In this document: one piece after another, positions 1 through 13,385 of the stretch
How the letters are laid out: each line of letters opens with the position of its first letter
How positions within the stretch are numbered: position 1 is the stretch's first letter
From: Takakia lepidozioides
Taxonomy: Eukaryota > Streptophyta > Takakiopsida > Takakiales > Takakiaceae
DNA: 64,000 nt
Direction: 5' to 3'
Assembly (NCBI GenBank): GCA_030704615.1
Contig: CM060732.1
Span: 25,854,001-25,918,000, forward strand
The notes under the pieces: generated by a model
The model's database searches: none
Seen by the model: the letters and a program-made list of their open reading frames with translations, nothing else
Told to the model about the DNA's origin: nothing
Position numbers and translations under genes: made by a program

Positions 1-2077
1 AAATTCGGTTTTGGGAGCTCGTTTAGATGTTGAGACGTTCAAGGACGAATGCGAAGTATGGATGGGATTGCATTTGGAAAGGGCTAGAGCTGCATATCAG
101 AGAGAAGGCCATTTACCATCGGGTTGTTGCGCATGCTGTGGCATTCACTGTGGCCCAGGTCACAAACAACCCCACACCATCTCCCATCAGAAGGGGAGAA
201 CAGTCTGTTAGATCTGCACAAACTTTCCCAACTTTGTGTTGTTTCAAAATTCTTGGCTATGTACCGAGAGCAGTACCAGTTCCATACTGGGGCTTGTATC
301 CATTTGAGAAGGGGTGTAGCCCCATGTTGTCAATATGACTGCAAGGCTCATGTGATAAAGCTTCTGCGTCTCTGTCTCTCTCTCTTTGTTTCTACCCACC
401 ATAAACCCTTCCTGCACTGGCAATAACATGGGCCATATGAATGGCACTGATGGTGCAAATGGTGTGTTATGCCAGCCTGGTGAAGATGGACAATTGGGAC
501 CACCGCATTAAAGGACAACATTTAGAAGAATGGGATCCACTTGTGAAGTGTCAGCTACCCCCATTGATGCGTGGGCCCGGCAGGTCATCCCCATGGAGAT
601 GAAACGCCCCCCACCACCTTCCGCATTCTCAGAGCAAGACTTCATGAAGAGTCTTCAGCACCTTCGACAACGCAAGATGTCAGTCGATGTTCTCCATGGC
701 GCAACAGAGGATCTTGCTCGGCGCCGCAACTCAACTGCTTTGACCCAGCCTCAAGTGCCTCGAAGACATAGTGACCCTGTACACATGGCAAATGAGGCAT
801 GCACTTTTATAAAGGCGTCGTGAAACTCTTTGGCATGACATAATTTGCTATCGTGGAATGCTTTCAAATCCTCAAAGGGAGAAGAGAGGGAGAATCCTGA
901 GGCTGTTGAGACAATTCTCAGCTCCTCCATTCAAAGCTTATAACTAGCTTAAAAGGTTCATAACCCTTCTGAATGTCAGATTAACCCACTTTGGTCTTTG
1001 CAGGCAAATCTTCAGCGCCCCCCCCCCCCCCCCCCCACGAGGGAAGACGAGAAAGGGAAAGATGAGAAGGAAGCTCCTGCAGGTGCCACGACTAAGGAAG
1101 CTCCAACTTCAGTGGTCAAAAAGAGCAAACGAAAGAGTGCCTTACCCCCCTCCCATACTATACACACGGCTATCATCACCAGTATGTTGGCCTAAAACCG
1201 TGGAAGGTCCGAGTGGAAGATCCTTGTCTTGAGTAAGCAAGCACCCCACCCAGTGAAGTAATTCAGTTCATGAGTTCCAACATCTAATAATCAAAACTGG
1301 GGATTTTGAAACACAAATGTTGTGGTCACTGCTCCTGAAAGTACACCACTCTGTTCTGCCACGTAGTGCATGACAAAAGTCACGTTTCAGACATCATATG
1401 ACAAGAGTGAACACAGAGACACAATGACTGGCAATGTCGACCTCATTCAATCTAGGCTGAAAGCACCATCCAGTTTATCACCTTCTTCATACCTAATGAA
1501 GTTGAATTGGCTGCCCAGAAAAAATGCTGTGCGGGTGCCAAGGCCAACATGTGTTACATATCTCTAGCCAATTGAACCACCCTGTAGTTGTCCTTAACAA
1601 GTAGGCCAACACACAAGTAGACGGATAGCCTCCAGTCTACTTATGTCCAAATCGCATTTCATTTTTCATGTTCACAGTATGTACCATAAGTGGAAGTTGC
1701 AAGAGAAAACATAAAGGTGTCTCAAGAATAAGCTCACTCTGCAATTTTCGCAGAATGCAACACTCAAATTCTCATGGTTAACAAAATGGGCATGTCAAAC
1801 TCAACGTGCACTATTAAGCACCCAAGGAGTAGGAGTGGGATATTGTGAGCGCTGGAATATTCTTAAAAAAATGCTGTCTTACTAGAATGAAGGTGTATCC
1901 TCATGTTTATCTCTCAAAATCCAATTGCTCAACAGGAATTTGTGCAAGTGGGTAAAATCCATAGTTACACTAGGGCATTTCAGGGAAACCTTCAGATGCA
2001 CTGACCTACCTCAGAAGTACCACGTAAATGGCACAAAGTAATCTACAGGCTCCAAAATAATTTGACATCTCACAGAA
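1..2077. other. Intergenic / unresolved left edge
   Basis: No gene could be supported here. Short open stretches exist on the plus strand (27-338, 530-823), but none matches a family I know or has convincing splice partners. The stretch near 530-823 has a coding-like composition (charged, Pro-rich) and could be an exon of a gene that starts left of the window. A homopolymer of about 17-18 cytosines lies at about 1018-1037. The 3' end of the minus-strand DUF707 gene lies immediately to the right, so its 3' UTR and polyadenylation signal should fall within roughly 1700-2077. Confidence 0.4.
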
Positions 2078-5000
2078 TTAGAGTAAATGTCTTTGGGCAG
2101 TCTCTAGCTGCCGTTTTGCATCCGCCTTTTCCCATCTCTTTGTATATATATCCCATTCAATCCTGCACCTCTCCCGTACCTGCACCATTGCCAAAACATT
2201 TCACCTCCAATCTGATAGTTTGTTCCTTCAGGTCCTGCATTAGGTGACATGCTTCCTACTCAATTCCAACCTAGAGAAACAGGTTCACTATGTCTATCCT
2301 ACTTTCCATTCGAATAGCTCAACTGAAAAATCAACATGTGTTCATAATGCCTTATTTCAGATCCAAGCCAGGTATTACGAGTAACTAAAATTGATGAACA
2401 CTGTCTCCACCACAATGGACCAGAATAAGAGGGCAAAATCACTTACCCCTTCCCATGCTGGTTTCCCTTGTTGTGATTCTCCCTGAGAAACACAAAAAAC
2501 CATGTGCAGGCATGAGAACCCAGTGTTGGGCCTGTGCAAATAAACATTGGTAGAAATCATGCAGTGGGAGGTTCACACCTAGACATAATACAAAGGAGAC
2601 AAGCTACTGAAGCGCAACTTACCCTCCCCGAGGCCACAGATCACATATCACACCTAGTACTAATGACAATATCACAGGAAATCCAGAAGATATATGAGCC
2701 CTCAGCCATCCAATTTACGAGGTCCTCCACTGCATGGCTACTGGCTCCACTCTGATTCCACCACTAACTGTCTCATCTGTTGCAACAGAAGGACAAATCC
2801 TTCTACATGCTTGCTGCTTGCCACCAAGTAGAAAGCATACCAACTGCAGGCTCAGCATCGGCTGAAGCAACCGCGTGGCACCATAATTTCCTTTCTATAA
2901 CCACTAGGTTAGCAGGATAACAAGTCGTGTTTTCTGAGAGAGTGATTCCAATTTTATCTTCTAATCCTATTTTGAAATTGGCTGAGTATAATACAACTGG
3001 TATAATACATTGAGGAAATTGCTTCAGGCAGACACTTCCTTTCTTTAACCAGCCAAGACTGAAACCATACAACAGGAAGAGAGGTGCACCTGTTGTCCAA
3101 GAGACGGGACAACTTTGTGTCGGATCCACTGGGCATCAACCACCCCTATCTTCTCATATGCAGGCTGCAATCCAGGTATTCAACATCAGTGTTAGTCCCA
3201 ACATGACATCAACCTGAGACAACTGTCAGAATTTGTGTCACGCAACAGGTTCTACATACAATAAATCACAGATCCATTGCATGAATGTCTGTGAGATCTA
3301 ACTTGTGGGCATCCATGGTAATACATATTGAATATCAATTGTGTTAAAACTCTCTTAGCAAGACAACAGACAATGCCACAGTACCCCAACAGGCCCATGC
3401 CTCCATTAGTGCTTAGAACCCCCCGCCTGATACAGAGGAGGCGGAGATCTACATCAAAGGGAAGAATTTCACTGAGTTCAACTATCAGTGCACAATATAG
3501 CCACACCCATCTTTACCTTCTGTAACAGATCTATAAAGGACATCCGAAGTTCATGCCACTAAGATTCTTCTCCCCAATAGGAGGGGTTGGCCTCTCCTAT
3601 GGATGCCATCTCTGGTATCCAAATCAGGGCAGATATGATAAAAAAAAATTGCCAGCTATTTCTAGACAGCTGAAGCCTAAGAAGTACGGAGGGCCAGGAG
3701 GCAGGCTAACCTGAATGCAGCGTTGCAGACTGAAGTCCAGGCCCCAGCCATGAACAAGGTCATTCTGTAGCCAGCCAATGTGACACAGTTCTTAGCCCTT
3801 TGTTATCTCCAAAATCTCTGCCCTTGCCCTGAACGAACTTTACTTGCCAAACTACTTGAAGATAGTCCTACCTGTCCCACACACTTCTGGAAATTACTTA
3901 ACAAAGCTCCATTCACACTTTGCCAATCCTTATTGACAACCTTGAACACCAGATGCATGATACTTTACGAATTCGACTTCTGATGTCCCTCAACCAAAGG
4001 AAAGTGGAAGAAGAATAACTTCAAAAGCATACATGCACTGGGATGAACTAACTAGACAACTCACACACCTGTATGATATACCAAACACATCGCCATGCTT
4101 TTCGAGAAAAGACGGGGGCCATAATCTCTACAAAACTGCAATAATCACAAAGCCAAGGTTGAACCAAAAATGTCAGTCCACTGTTATGCCTTCCACCCAA
4201 GAGAAGTGCCTCAAATGCACTCATCACAGAGAACCAATCCAGACTTACAAGCTAACTCACAACGTCCACATGCATTGCTAATCTGTCCATCCGATTCACT
4301 AAGAGGCGTTGAACAAAACAAGAGCACATGGGCACAATTAATAAACTTGCCATTTTTGTTCAATAAAGTATATAACTTCAAGAAAATCATGGTGCAAGTT
4401 TTGAATCTCCGACTGCTGGATAATATATACAACATCGAAAGTTACCGCACCCTGCACATGGTGGCTTGTGAGGATCTGAACACCAACCAGGCTTTTCTTC
4501 TGTAGACCTGAAGAAGCGGACAAGCACTTCATGATTCCATGGATGTAATAAAGCATACAACCACCCTAGCCTGAAAGTTCCTTGACACTCAACAACGATC
4601 CTACAAAATCTCTACATGTAACAACATAATGACTGCTTACTTGTGCACCTCAACGTCACCCCGACGTTTAGTCATTTGCCAAGTCAAACCCCGATCAGGC
4701 TCCAGGCCTGGTTGTGATATCTCCAGCCCATGCTTCTTGACCAGCTCTAGGTACCTGCAAAAACAACTCCATCACCCCCTTATAACCTCATACACCTGCT
4801 ATCAACCCCGGCAGAGTTGTAGCTGTAATAGCCACCTCCCATGTCCCATGACATAAAGAACACAACAGCACCATGGGGGCTGGCATTCCCACTGTAAGAT
4901 CCCCTGGCCAACAACACGTGGTGCAGAAAGTAGATCTATACAATGCACACGCACATGAGTTCACTCCTCGCAAGTCGCATGACAGAAGCAATATGGCCCA

Positions 5001-6726
5001 GCAGGGTAAGCAGGCTCTGCCACCTTATTTCATTACATCACCTGAATCTACACTATAGCCAGTAACACGACTAACAGTAGTGCAAGTAACAAAGAGTAAG
5101 CCAAAGATAATCAAAATGAGGTCATTCAAACACACCTTTCTGCGTCGAAGTGCTCCAAATCGAGATCCTCATCCCAAATAAAAATGTACTCATATGGTTC
5201 TACCATATCTGGATGTAGAAAGCGCTTCGCATACCACCTGAAAAAGCAAGTCATTCTGAGCGTTTTTGTCACAGCAAGAACAGATTCTCACACAAACAGT
5301 TCATGTTCATGTGCTGGAGAGGTGCAGGCTGCGATTCTGCCTCTGCTGCTCGCTTGACAACTAAAAACAACATGCTAGTGTTGATGTGAATCGGAAGACG
5401 CCAAGAGAACCTACCACTTCGCTTGTTTGCGGGCACTGACATGTATAGCACTTTTGGACCACTCAAAGTCATCCCACTCATTGACGTGCCCGTCATAATG
5501 GAATAGCATAACTTGCCAGTCCTTGGAAAACTGCACACAAATGGCTCACCATCAGTTGATACCCTACATAGGCTAGCACCCCCCAATTCAACTGGTTGGT
5601 TGAAAACCTAACATCCACGGATTGTGAGAAAGGCTCGTTCCACCCAAATGTAAGCCCTCACAGCAGTTAGCCTTCCAGCACACACCCCTTAAAACACAAG
5701 AGACCACAAATGAGCTCACGATTGACAGCTGTTCAGTGAGGATCAAGCAACATACTTTGGAAACTGCCCGATTGACCATGTCCTTCTGGGCCATGCCTAC
5801 AGTCAAGGTCAATAGATACTTTGGCTTCACCGGCAAATCCTGCAATGCAACAGTGAAAATTAGTCAAAATGGTCCTGGCGTCACAACATAACCTACTCCA
5901 CAACACAACCAACTCTACACTGCACAAATGCCCAATGCAACCAACCTACAACCTCCTTGTGAAACCACAAATTGAATCTCATGGTACCTGAGCAAAGGAT
6001 TATAATATCTGCTGTCAAATCTATGTGGACAACATCGGGAAGTAGTCAATTGACACGACTCAGTGACTGGTCCAAACACAGCATACCTCTGCTGGATTAC
6101 CCCACAATCTGCGCAGGTACAGATCTGAAACCGGGGTAAGTATGTCCCGTGGAAGCAATTCTGTACCCTGCGGTTGCGCACCAGGGCATGTGACATGTGT
6201 GTCTAAAGTCATCTCCTGTCATGTCCACCAGGTCCCAGTCAATTATCAAAACTCTTCCCTGAGCATTACAGGTCTTGATCGAAGTGAAGATCCACATTTG
6301 CCAATCTACATTGTCGTTCCAGACAAAGCAAAGGAGAGCAACAATATGACAATGAAGTTTGCTCCTCACACCTTAGGAGCAGGTGGCCGATAGTCGACTT
6401 CTTCTGGCTGCTGAAAGTGAAGAGCCACCAAATTCGATGGGATGCCAAACTGCACGACACCTTGCCACCAACATCACAGCTATCACTTCCATGCTGCCTA
6501 CTATACCCGAAGAATTACATTTAAACCGTAGCAATGCGAATGAGACTGTCCCAAGCAGCTTCCTGACTGTAGCCAATGTTGCATTTATCAAATAGCTTCC
6601 AGTGCAACACCTTAATATATACATACCTTGAGGAAAGAGAACCCGATCACACCGCCGATTACAACTCCGCAAAACACAGTGCCAATTATTCTCAACATGT
6701 CATTCCGCTTCTTTGGAGCCACACCA
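2078..6726 (-). CDS. DUF707 family type II membrane protein (12-exon model)
   Basis: Exons in transcription order: 6726-6627, 6215-6087, 5839-5756, 5530-5415, 5237-5136, 4754-4641, 4507-4451, 4135-4069, 3764-3711, 3164-3090, 2482-2447, 2179-2078 (stop). All phases agree. The first exon encodes a hydrophobic anchor (MLRIIGTVFCGVVIGG) after a short basic stretch. Later exons carry the family's landmarks: SDLYLRRLWG, KPKYLLTLTVG, FHYDGHVNEWDDFEWSK, YIFIWDEDLDLEHF, KHGLEISQPGLEPD, VEIMAPVFSRKAWRC, NDLVHGWGLDF, GVVDAQWI and a C-terminal VRERCRIEW. Plant DUF707 proteins are 350-400 residues, glycosyltransferase-like by fold, and often labelled lysine-ketoglutarate-reductase trans-splicing-related; their biochemical role is unproven. 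From the Met codon at 6698-6696 the model gives about 335 residues, so an N-terminal exon upstream of 6726 may be missing. Several exons are very short (36, 54 and 57 bp). Confidence 0.9.
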
Positions 6727-8743
6727 CTGCACGAATCCCGGAATGTGTAAGTTACGATGTAGGCCATTGGTCTTAAGAATTACGGGACTTCAAAGCATAG
6801 AAGGCTCCATGTGTAACAACAAAAGCTTGTCGTATATTTCCTACGTTTGCGAAAGTGCAGTTTCCGAACTCTTGCACCCTCCACTTCACACAAAATTTCA
6901 CTAACCTCTCATAAAAGCACACTTAAATATTCCAGACGTTCTGCCATCACAAAACTCCTCACCTATGATTGAATATTGCCATCACAAAGTCAGGCAGCAC
7001 AGCCAAAACACTTTGCTTATAAACCAAGCGGCAACAAGTGCTCAGCATTTGCTCCAATACGTGCCACCCGTCCTCCCAACCACCGCTCGAAAATATCAAT
7101 CCACCATTCCCACTCTGCCTGCCCCAACCGCCTAACCAGGCTCCATCCGGCAACCGAAAAGCCGGTTGCCACTCCTAGGGCGTCCCAAGCAGTCACCAAC
7201 CTTCCTCCCACCACGCCAGCACCATTCGCAAATCGAACTATCCGGAGCCGCTACATCAACAAGCGAGACATCGCGATCCACGACCGACTCACTCTTATTG
7301 CGGCATGGCACGCTGCTACCCTCCCTCGCACACCACGCGCTCCGCCACACTCAGAGAGACGACCCCATCACCGCGCCTGCCGGCCGCCCCTATCGCCGCG
7401 CCTCCACACCACCGACGAGGGTGTGGGCACTGTTGCGCCGGACATTCCTTTTCCTGCCTTTTGATTGGACACGACCCCCCTGGCCCATTTTTTTCCGGGC
7501 GTTAACCCTGATCAGTTTTAGTCATTCCTTGCATTGACTTCCTTTTTGGACTAACCCTTGTGCGTGTAAATATAGATATTGATAGTTTGTGGCTTCCGTG
7601 AGCTTCTTGAGGGCTGTGCCATCTACCTTCAAACATTCTGCCTCTTACCTACCTACCTACCTACCAACCTACCATTTGGTATTACGAATCCTGCGGTCTG
7701 GACCACCTCATTCAGAAAATAGATTCTAATGTGAGTTTTTTTTCCCTCCTTTTTAAGGGACTACTCCCCTCACACCACGGTACGGCCGGTTTGGGGGACT
7801 TATCCTGCGTAAAGACATAGGGTATCTTTTTTTTAATTATTATTTTAAAGGTATCTTTTCGGAGTGGTTGGCTGAGATGTTTTAAGGATTGCAATGGAAT
7901 ATGGCTGAGATCCCTAGAACTAGAAAAAAATAAAAATAAAAATGAGATTAGTAACATTGCATAAGATCCCACAGGACCTTACGCCGTAAGATCCCTCGCC
8001 ATACGGATCTTGCACGTAAAAACACCCCCCCCCTTCCACCCTTGTCGACTTGACATTCCGTCAGGTAAGCTCCCTGGGAATACAAAGGGAAAAACCTGTA
8101 GGTTTTTACGACTGCTCACAAAACAGGCCCCTTGATCAAAGTGAGTGGAGAAAATAACATTGCCATGAGAGCTAGGACACTGGCCCAAAGGAAGGGGATT
8201 ATTATGCCACACCCAACAAGGTTACATAAATTTAGATTCACCTTGGTGGTGCTCTATCCAACTAAGATACCGACTCGGTTATTGGGAATGCATATCCTAG
8301 CAATGATCTTATTTTTGCTTGGTCCATTTTTAACCCCTAAACGCCCTTAAGTCAGTCTAGAAGTCCACAAATGGCACGATTATCCCTCCATGTTGAGGAA
8401 ATGCATGTTTATGGCTTAGAAACAAGAAACACCGCCAGAAGAACAAATAGAGACTTTGTGCACTGCATAGACATTTAAAAAGCGGCTAGTCTCGTAATGG
8501 CTCCACCCTAAAACTCTTAAGTACAAAATTCCCTTAAAATGCTAAAATAATAACATATTTAAAGTACATTTTAAACTTGGTTGCAACCAAAACAAACAAC
8601 AGTTATTTGGCATTGGACTCATGTTGGAAAACATACAGTAAAAGACCGTTGCCAACACTACAGTACACAAGAGTTGGAAAATCTCAATTATTGATTTTCA
8701 CTGGTTTGACCGCAGCTAGTGCTTACAAATTCAGCCCTGCCTT
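6727..8743. other. Promoter/5' region of the DUF707 gene and spacer
   Basis: The stretch 7000-7470 is richer in GC than its surroundings and is open in several frames on both strands, as expected of a 5' UTR or CpG-rich promoter for the minus-strand DUF707 gene. It may hold the first, unlocated exon of that gene. A short tetranucleotide run of CTAC units lies at about 7646-7675, and a run of Cs at about 8024-8033. I see no other supported gene here. Confidence 0.4.
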
Positions 8744-9964
8744 CTAGACATATCCTGCAATCATTGTGCTCCACAACACCACATCTCGTTCAGCCATATT
8801 TTCAAACACTCGCTTTGCATCCTCAATGCGCCCACATTTGGCATACATGTCCACTAGGGCAAAGTTTAGAATGACACTAGGTACAATTCCAGCTTTGACA
8901 ATGTCACCATGGACCTCTTTGCCCTTTTCCAGGGCTGCCAGGCGTGCACAAGCATTGCAAACACACACACACGTGATGTGGTTGGGCTTCACCCCTTCCC
9001 CCATCATTTGATCTCAGACCTTTCATCTTGATGCACTTAAGCAAGAGAATGACATACGTATCTGAATCTGCTGAAATGCCTCCTTGGCTTAAAGTCTGTA
9101 GAGCCTCTTTTAGTCTACTTGCCTCACAAAGCATCTTCACATGCCCAGAATTGCCAGAAGAGGCATTGTGGACTCCCTCTCTTGATCGTCTTTCAGAAGC
9201 TGTGGTCATGGTTGAGGTGCCTGATTTTATCAACTGTGCCTCTACAACACCTGCCTTTAGTTGACCATCTACCCATGCAGGTTTCTTGTAGCTATTGATC
9301 CACAGGGAATCATAGGTAATCTTGTGCTTGAAATTTGGCCCTCTTGGATGAATCTGGACCCACACTCTATCCCTGCCCTTCAGCTATCACTGCCTCTGCA
9401 CAAATCAGACATACATTTTTGCCTTGCAGCTGATAATGACAGCCTAGATTTGTTCTAGGAAACACCCAACTCAGCTTATCACACTAGTTCCTATGCTGAA
9501 TTCTGTCTGCTACTCTCTGTAATCTAACAGGCATTCACCATTTTGCCTTGGTTGTCCCACCATTGACTACGATCAGAAAAATAATCATTCCACAACTACT
9601 CCTCATCTCTGTTACGTGTTTTTGGATACTTTTCTGTCGTCACGTTGGCAGTATCATGTCAAAGTCACTCTAAACTATCAAAGATTCACTCAACCAGCTG
9701 ATTCTGATAAGAGGGAAAAACAGAGTGAAATGTGTTGAAGAATGTACCTTCATTAGGAGTGCCTGATTTTATCAATTGTGCCGCCGCTGCTGCGGCTTCC
9801 AATTGACCATCTACCCACGCAGGTTTCTTGCAGCGATGGATCCACAGGGAATCATAGGTAATCTTGAGCTTGAAATCCGGCCCTCTTGGATGAATCTGGA
9901 CCCAAACTCTACCCCTACTCCTTAAGCTATCCATGCTCTGCACAAAATCATGCATACATCCCAA
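8744..9964 (-). pseudogene. PDF-motif/PPR gene relic (truncated, internally deleted)
   Basis: In transcription order: a second half of a PDF motif (9964-9760; PRGPDFKLKITYDSLW, PAWVDGQLEA), a first half (9600-9539; LWNDYFSDRSQWWDNQGKM) followed by a plausible donor, another second half (9365-9268; PRGPNFKHKITYDSLW), a leader resembling the start of the intact PPR gene at 28066-31398 (LKEALQTL, SADSDTYVILLLKCIKMKGL), then PPR motifs from 9007 to 8744. The frame changes near 9010, where about 70 codons expected between the leader and the next PPR motif are absent. The copy stops with TAG right after MIAGYV, so most PPR motifs and the whole E/DYW region are missing. PDF motifs are known from OSB organellar single-stranded-DNA-binding proteins. 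Best read as a decayed duplicate of the same PDF-PPR family; expression is not excluded. Confidence 0.75.
9239..9906 (-). repeat. Direct duplication of a PDF half-motif (~125 bp copies)
   Basis: Segments 9239-9365 and 9778-9906 are near-identical direct copies; both include cctcttggatgaatctgga and tcatctaccca-like blocks. They encode the second half of a PDF motif. OSB proteins are known to carry one to three PDF motifs, so this may be an ancestral tandem motif array. Confidence 0.75.
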
Positions 9965-12900
9965 AGCTTCTAGCTCTGCCCACTCCCTCTCCTCGCTTCC
10001 GTGCTATTTGTCTCCTCGACATTCTAGGGTATTGAACGCCACGGATGACGTCCATTCAACGAACTTCATCGGTACAAAGGATTTCATCATCCATTTCGAC
10101 ACGTGTCCTTCTGTCCAAAAATAAATGAAAATATGCATAAAACATCCAATATTTAGTACTTATGCCACCTTTTTGTGGTTTCATCCCTCTCCGCAGCCAC
10201 CTTTTCGTCCTCCTCTGTTGCCACTTTTTTCATTTATAAGGAACTTTTTCATCCAGTCCATCACAACATTCTAAAAATTCTCTATTTGAGTCTACACAAA
10301 GATTTGACCTTTCCTCATTTGCAACCTGGCACAACCGTCATACCACCAAACTATAATCTATTCTTGTAAAAGTGAAGGTGAGTAATTTTGTTTATTGATG
10401 TTTATATTTGTTTTGTATAAATGTGAATGGTTCTACGTTTGCCAAATCACATGCTCTCAACTAAACTCATTTCACTCAAATTTATTATGACGTTATTATT
10501 CGCATTTTTTTGGGCTGCTTCAAGTCTTTAACCAGGATTAAAAAATGTGACTGCACCAAATTAATATTACACATAAAATCCAAAAAACTTTATAGTAAAT
10601 TGTAATAAAAATTTTTTCTCTGAATTTTTTTTTTGTAAATATTATGAAACATTGAGTTATATTTGGAGGTTACTTTTTTATTTTAATGTTAAACCGTATA
10701 TTTATACATTCTACTATACATGCTTATTGCATTTTAAAGGACACCCAGGAGCGACAGCCCCCCTATATACTATATACTATATACCCTTCATTTATGGGTC
10801 TTCTTTATGAATATTTTACAAGTGTAAGATTCACTTATGGGTCTTATCCAATCAAGGTACATTCGAGTTAGCATTTAAGTGGGGGAGGGTTACGTGCTAT
10901 GTAGGTACTAGGGAGGAGCCAACAAACCTTACCAAATGACACCCTCAAAATCACAAGGAAGTCTGAGAACTATAAGCTCATATATGGCTTACCAATATGA
11001 ATAACAGAGAGGAAAAGCAAATCTTTGACATGCCCACAACCCAACAAACACAGATTCTGTTCCAGTCTCATCAGTGAACGTTGAACCATCCAAAACACAA
11101 GGACATAAGAGGGGTCGCATGAATAGTCCCAAACAAGTCAAAGAGATCAGGCCTGGGCACGAACTGAAAAATGACCGTAGTAAATCGTGACTGTGCAAAA
11201 TGCAGAGGTTTAGGGTTTAGGGTTTAGGACAATTGTAATCCAACCCTCCCCAATGATTCGAAAGTCCCCAATACCCACACCTCAAGTAACCGTTGACCCA
11301 ATTGTCATTTTTTTAATTTTTAGCTGAATTGGTCATAATTTCCTCAGGTACTTAATTCGTGTTGTCCTAGTACATGACATGTTTCGGGTCGCATGTTTTT
11401 TCTCGAATAGTCATACAACTTCCTAAATCTTGGTCCGATTAAAGAGCCAGTGACCAATAGAAAGAATATAGTAGTCCAGATTGAGAGTTTTTTCAATGCC
11501 ACTACCCGAGCTTCATTGGCCAAAGAGGGACTCACATAGGGTTGTTCAAAGTCCAAAATCCATGAAACGACATTAGAATGTCCGGCACATTGGATCTAGA
11601 TGTCAAGTCAAGTCGTTAAGGGGTCAAGTCATCACCTAATTGGATACCTCATCTGTTCTATAAGATTGTATCTTAAGAGATTAAGACTTCATCATTTTCG
11701 TATTAAAACCTTCAAAACAATGTCCAATCGAGTCAAATGGGTGAGGGGTGATCATGTAACACGTCTTTCATTCAGAGGGGTTATTGGTGGATGAGCCCCC
11801 ACAATAATAGTGTTGTTTATGAAATTGGAGGTTGAGAAGGGGCATATCTAGCCCCAATCTCTATGAGTTTCATTGTATGGATGTCACGAAAACTTTAATC
11901 CAATAATTCCAACTGAACATGGAACTGTCTCATTGTAGCCTTCGAAAGAAAAACATTGACATTTTTGTATGAAAATGGTGAGGTACTCTTAATCTCTTAA
12001 GTTAGAACCTTGTAGATGAGGTATCCAAATAACTTACCCAAAAATTCTGAAATATTAGGCATAGGTGGGCCAGTCAGGTTCTATGTGAATTTTATGTGAT
12101 GTAGATTTCTCATTTAAACCATTCGATAAGGGTTATGAATAGTTTAGGGCCTAAAAACATTTAATACCCAAATTACAGCTCACAAAATAATTACGATCTT
12201 GAATTCAACATAGTGAAAATATGTAAAATTTTATTTACAAAATATAGTAAATGTAGTAAGCAACATAACTCAATGGAACTCATTTCCATATATCACTGAC
12301 TTTGCAAAGATATATTAAAAATGGTGACCTTGGTTATGAGTTAGCAGATTTTTTACCTATATGACAGTTGGGATTAATACTCAACTAACAATCTAATTGT
12401 CACTCAGAATTTTGGTTTGTAATTTATAAAAATAGAGCTAGATTTTTTCATGGAAGTACTTATGTTATTTATATATATTAATTATATTATAACAACTTAT
12501 TTGGGTTTCTCATTCTATTCTAAGGAAAAGAGGTCAGAGCCCTCGGAATTTATTGCAAAGAGAGGAGTAAATTTACTAAAAACACCATTGGGAAGCTTTC
12601 ATTGTAAGCTATAGAATTGTTTTTCTTCAATTTTGAACTTTCATGGATTTTCAAGTATGTCGGGCCTTGATGAATCAAGTTATACCGACGACTAAAAAAT
12701 TAGGGACTAGTTTTAGAGTAGAACAAGAGTATGGACCCTTAGTGCCACGTCATTGTCGTTTTATATCCAAACTGCCCAAATAGCCCGAACTAATTCTCTA
12801 ATTTATAATTTACAAATAAATATTGTCATTTTGCCAATTTTAAAAGTGTAAAAAAAGTGGAAAAAAGTGTAAAAAAAGTTTTACGGAATTGCCTGAAATC

Positions 12901-13385
12901 ACAAGTTGTGAAAACAATACAATAATAGTAAGGATGTAAGCCCGATAGGGGCGATAGCCGCAATGTGAAGTGGCTCTTAAGTTACAGTGACTCTGGTTTG
13001 TATCTTCTCTTTCTAAAGATGTAGGTTATGTAGGTTCTTATTATTACCGATGTGATACTAGGAGACACTTTGCACAAACTATACAAAAGATGTTAGACTC
13101 TTCAATATTGTTGATCTCCTTTACTGTGTTTTTTCCCCAACTATATCATATCCATCTATCTCACTTGAAATGGACCCTTACGTACATCTCTTTATATTAT
13201 ATTGTTGTTAATCTTGAGACAACATTTGGATCAAATGAAAATATTACATCGTATGACCTAATTTCAAGTCTCTTTAGTTAGTCTTTCGCTCTCCATTCTA
13301 TCTCTTGTCATTTTCTTTTTTTCACACTGTAACATGTTTAGTTGGTTAAAATTTGCATTTCCACTCTATCAACAAGAGAGATGTG
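9965..13385. other. AT-rich intergenic region
   Basis: No supported gene. The sequence is AT-rich with many stops in all frames. It contains a short run of TTTAGGG-type units at about 11207-11228 and short homopolymer tracts. The only open stretches are short and lack family resemblance. Confidence 0.5.
11207..11228 (+). repeat. Short interstitial plant-telomere-like repeat
   Basis: Roughly three consecutive units of TTTAGGG, the standard plant telomere repeat, are visible on the plus strand. Such telo-box-like runs occur in plant promoters and at old break-repair sites. There is no adjacent gene for which it would be an obvious promoter element. Confidence 0.7.

Noticed and set aside
1018-1037. 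Poly-C run as a functional element
   Set aside because: A simple homopolymer with no associated gene; may vary by slippage or sequencing.
1290-1370. Candidate last exon of the DUF707 gene (LRGRTEW-like match)
   Set aside because: No acceptor precedes it, and a far better terminal exon with VRERCRIEW and a stop was found at 2179-2078.
6976-7464. 162-codon plus-strand open frame rich in Pro, Arg and His
   Set aside because: It lies in the GC-rich presumed promoter/5' UTR of the minus-strand DUF707 gene, is open in several frames at once, and resembles no family.
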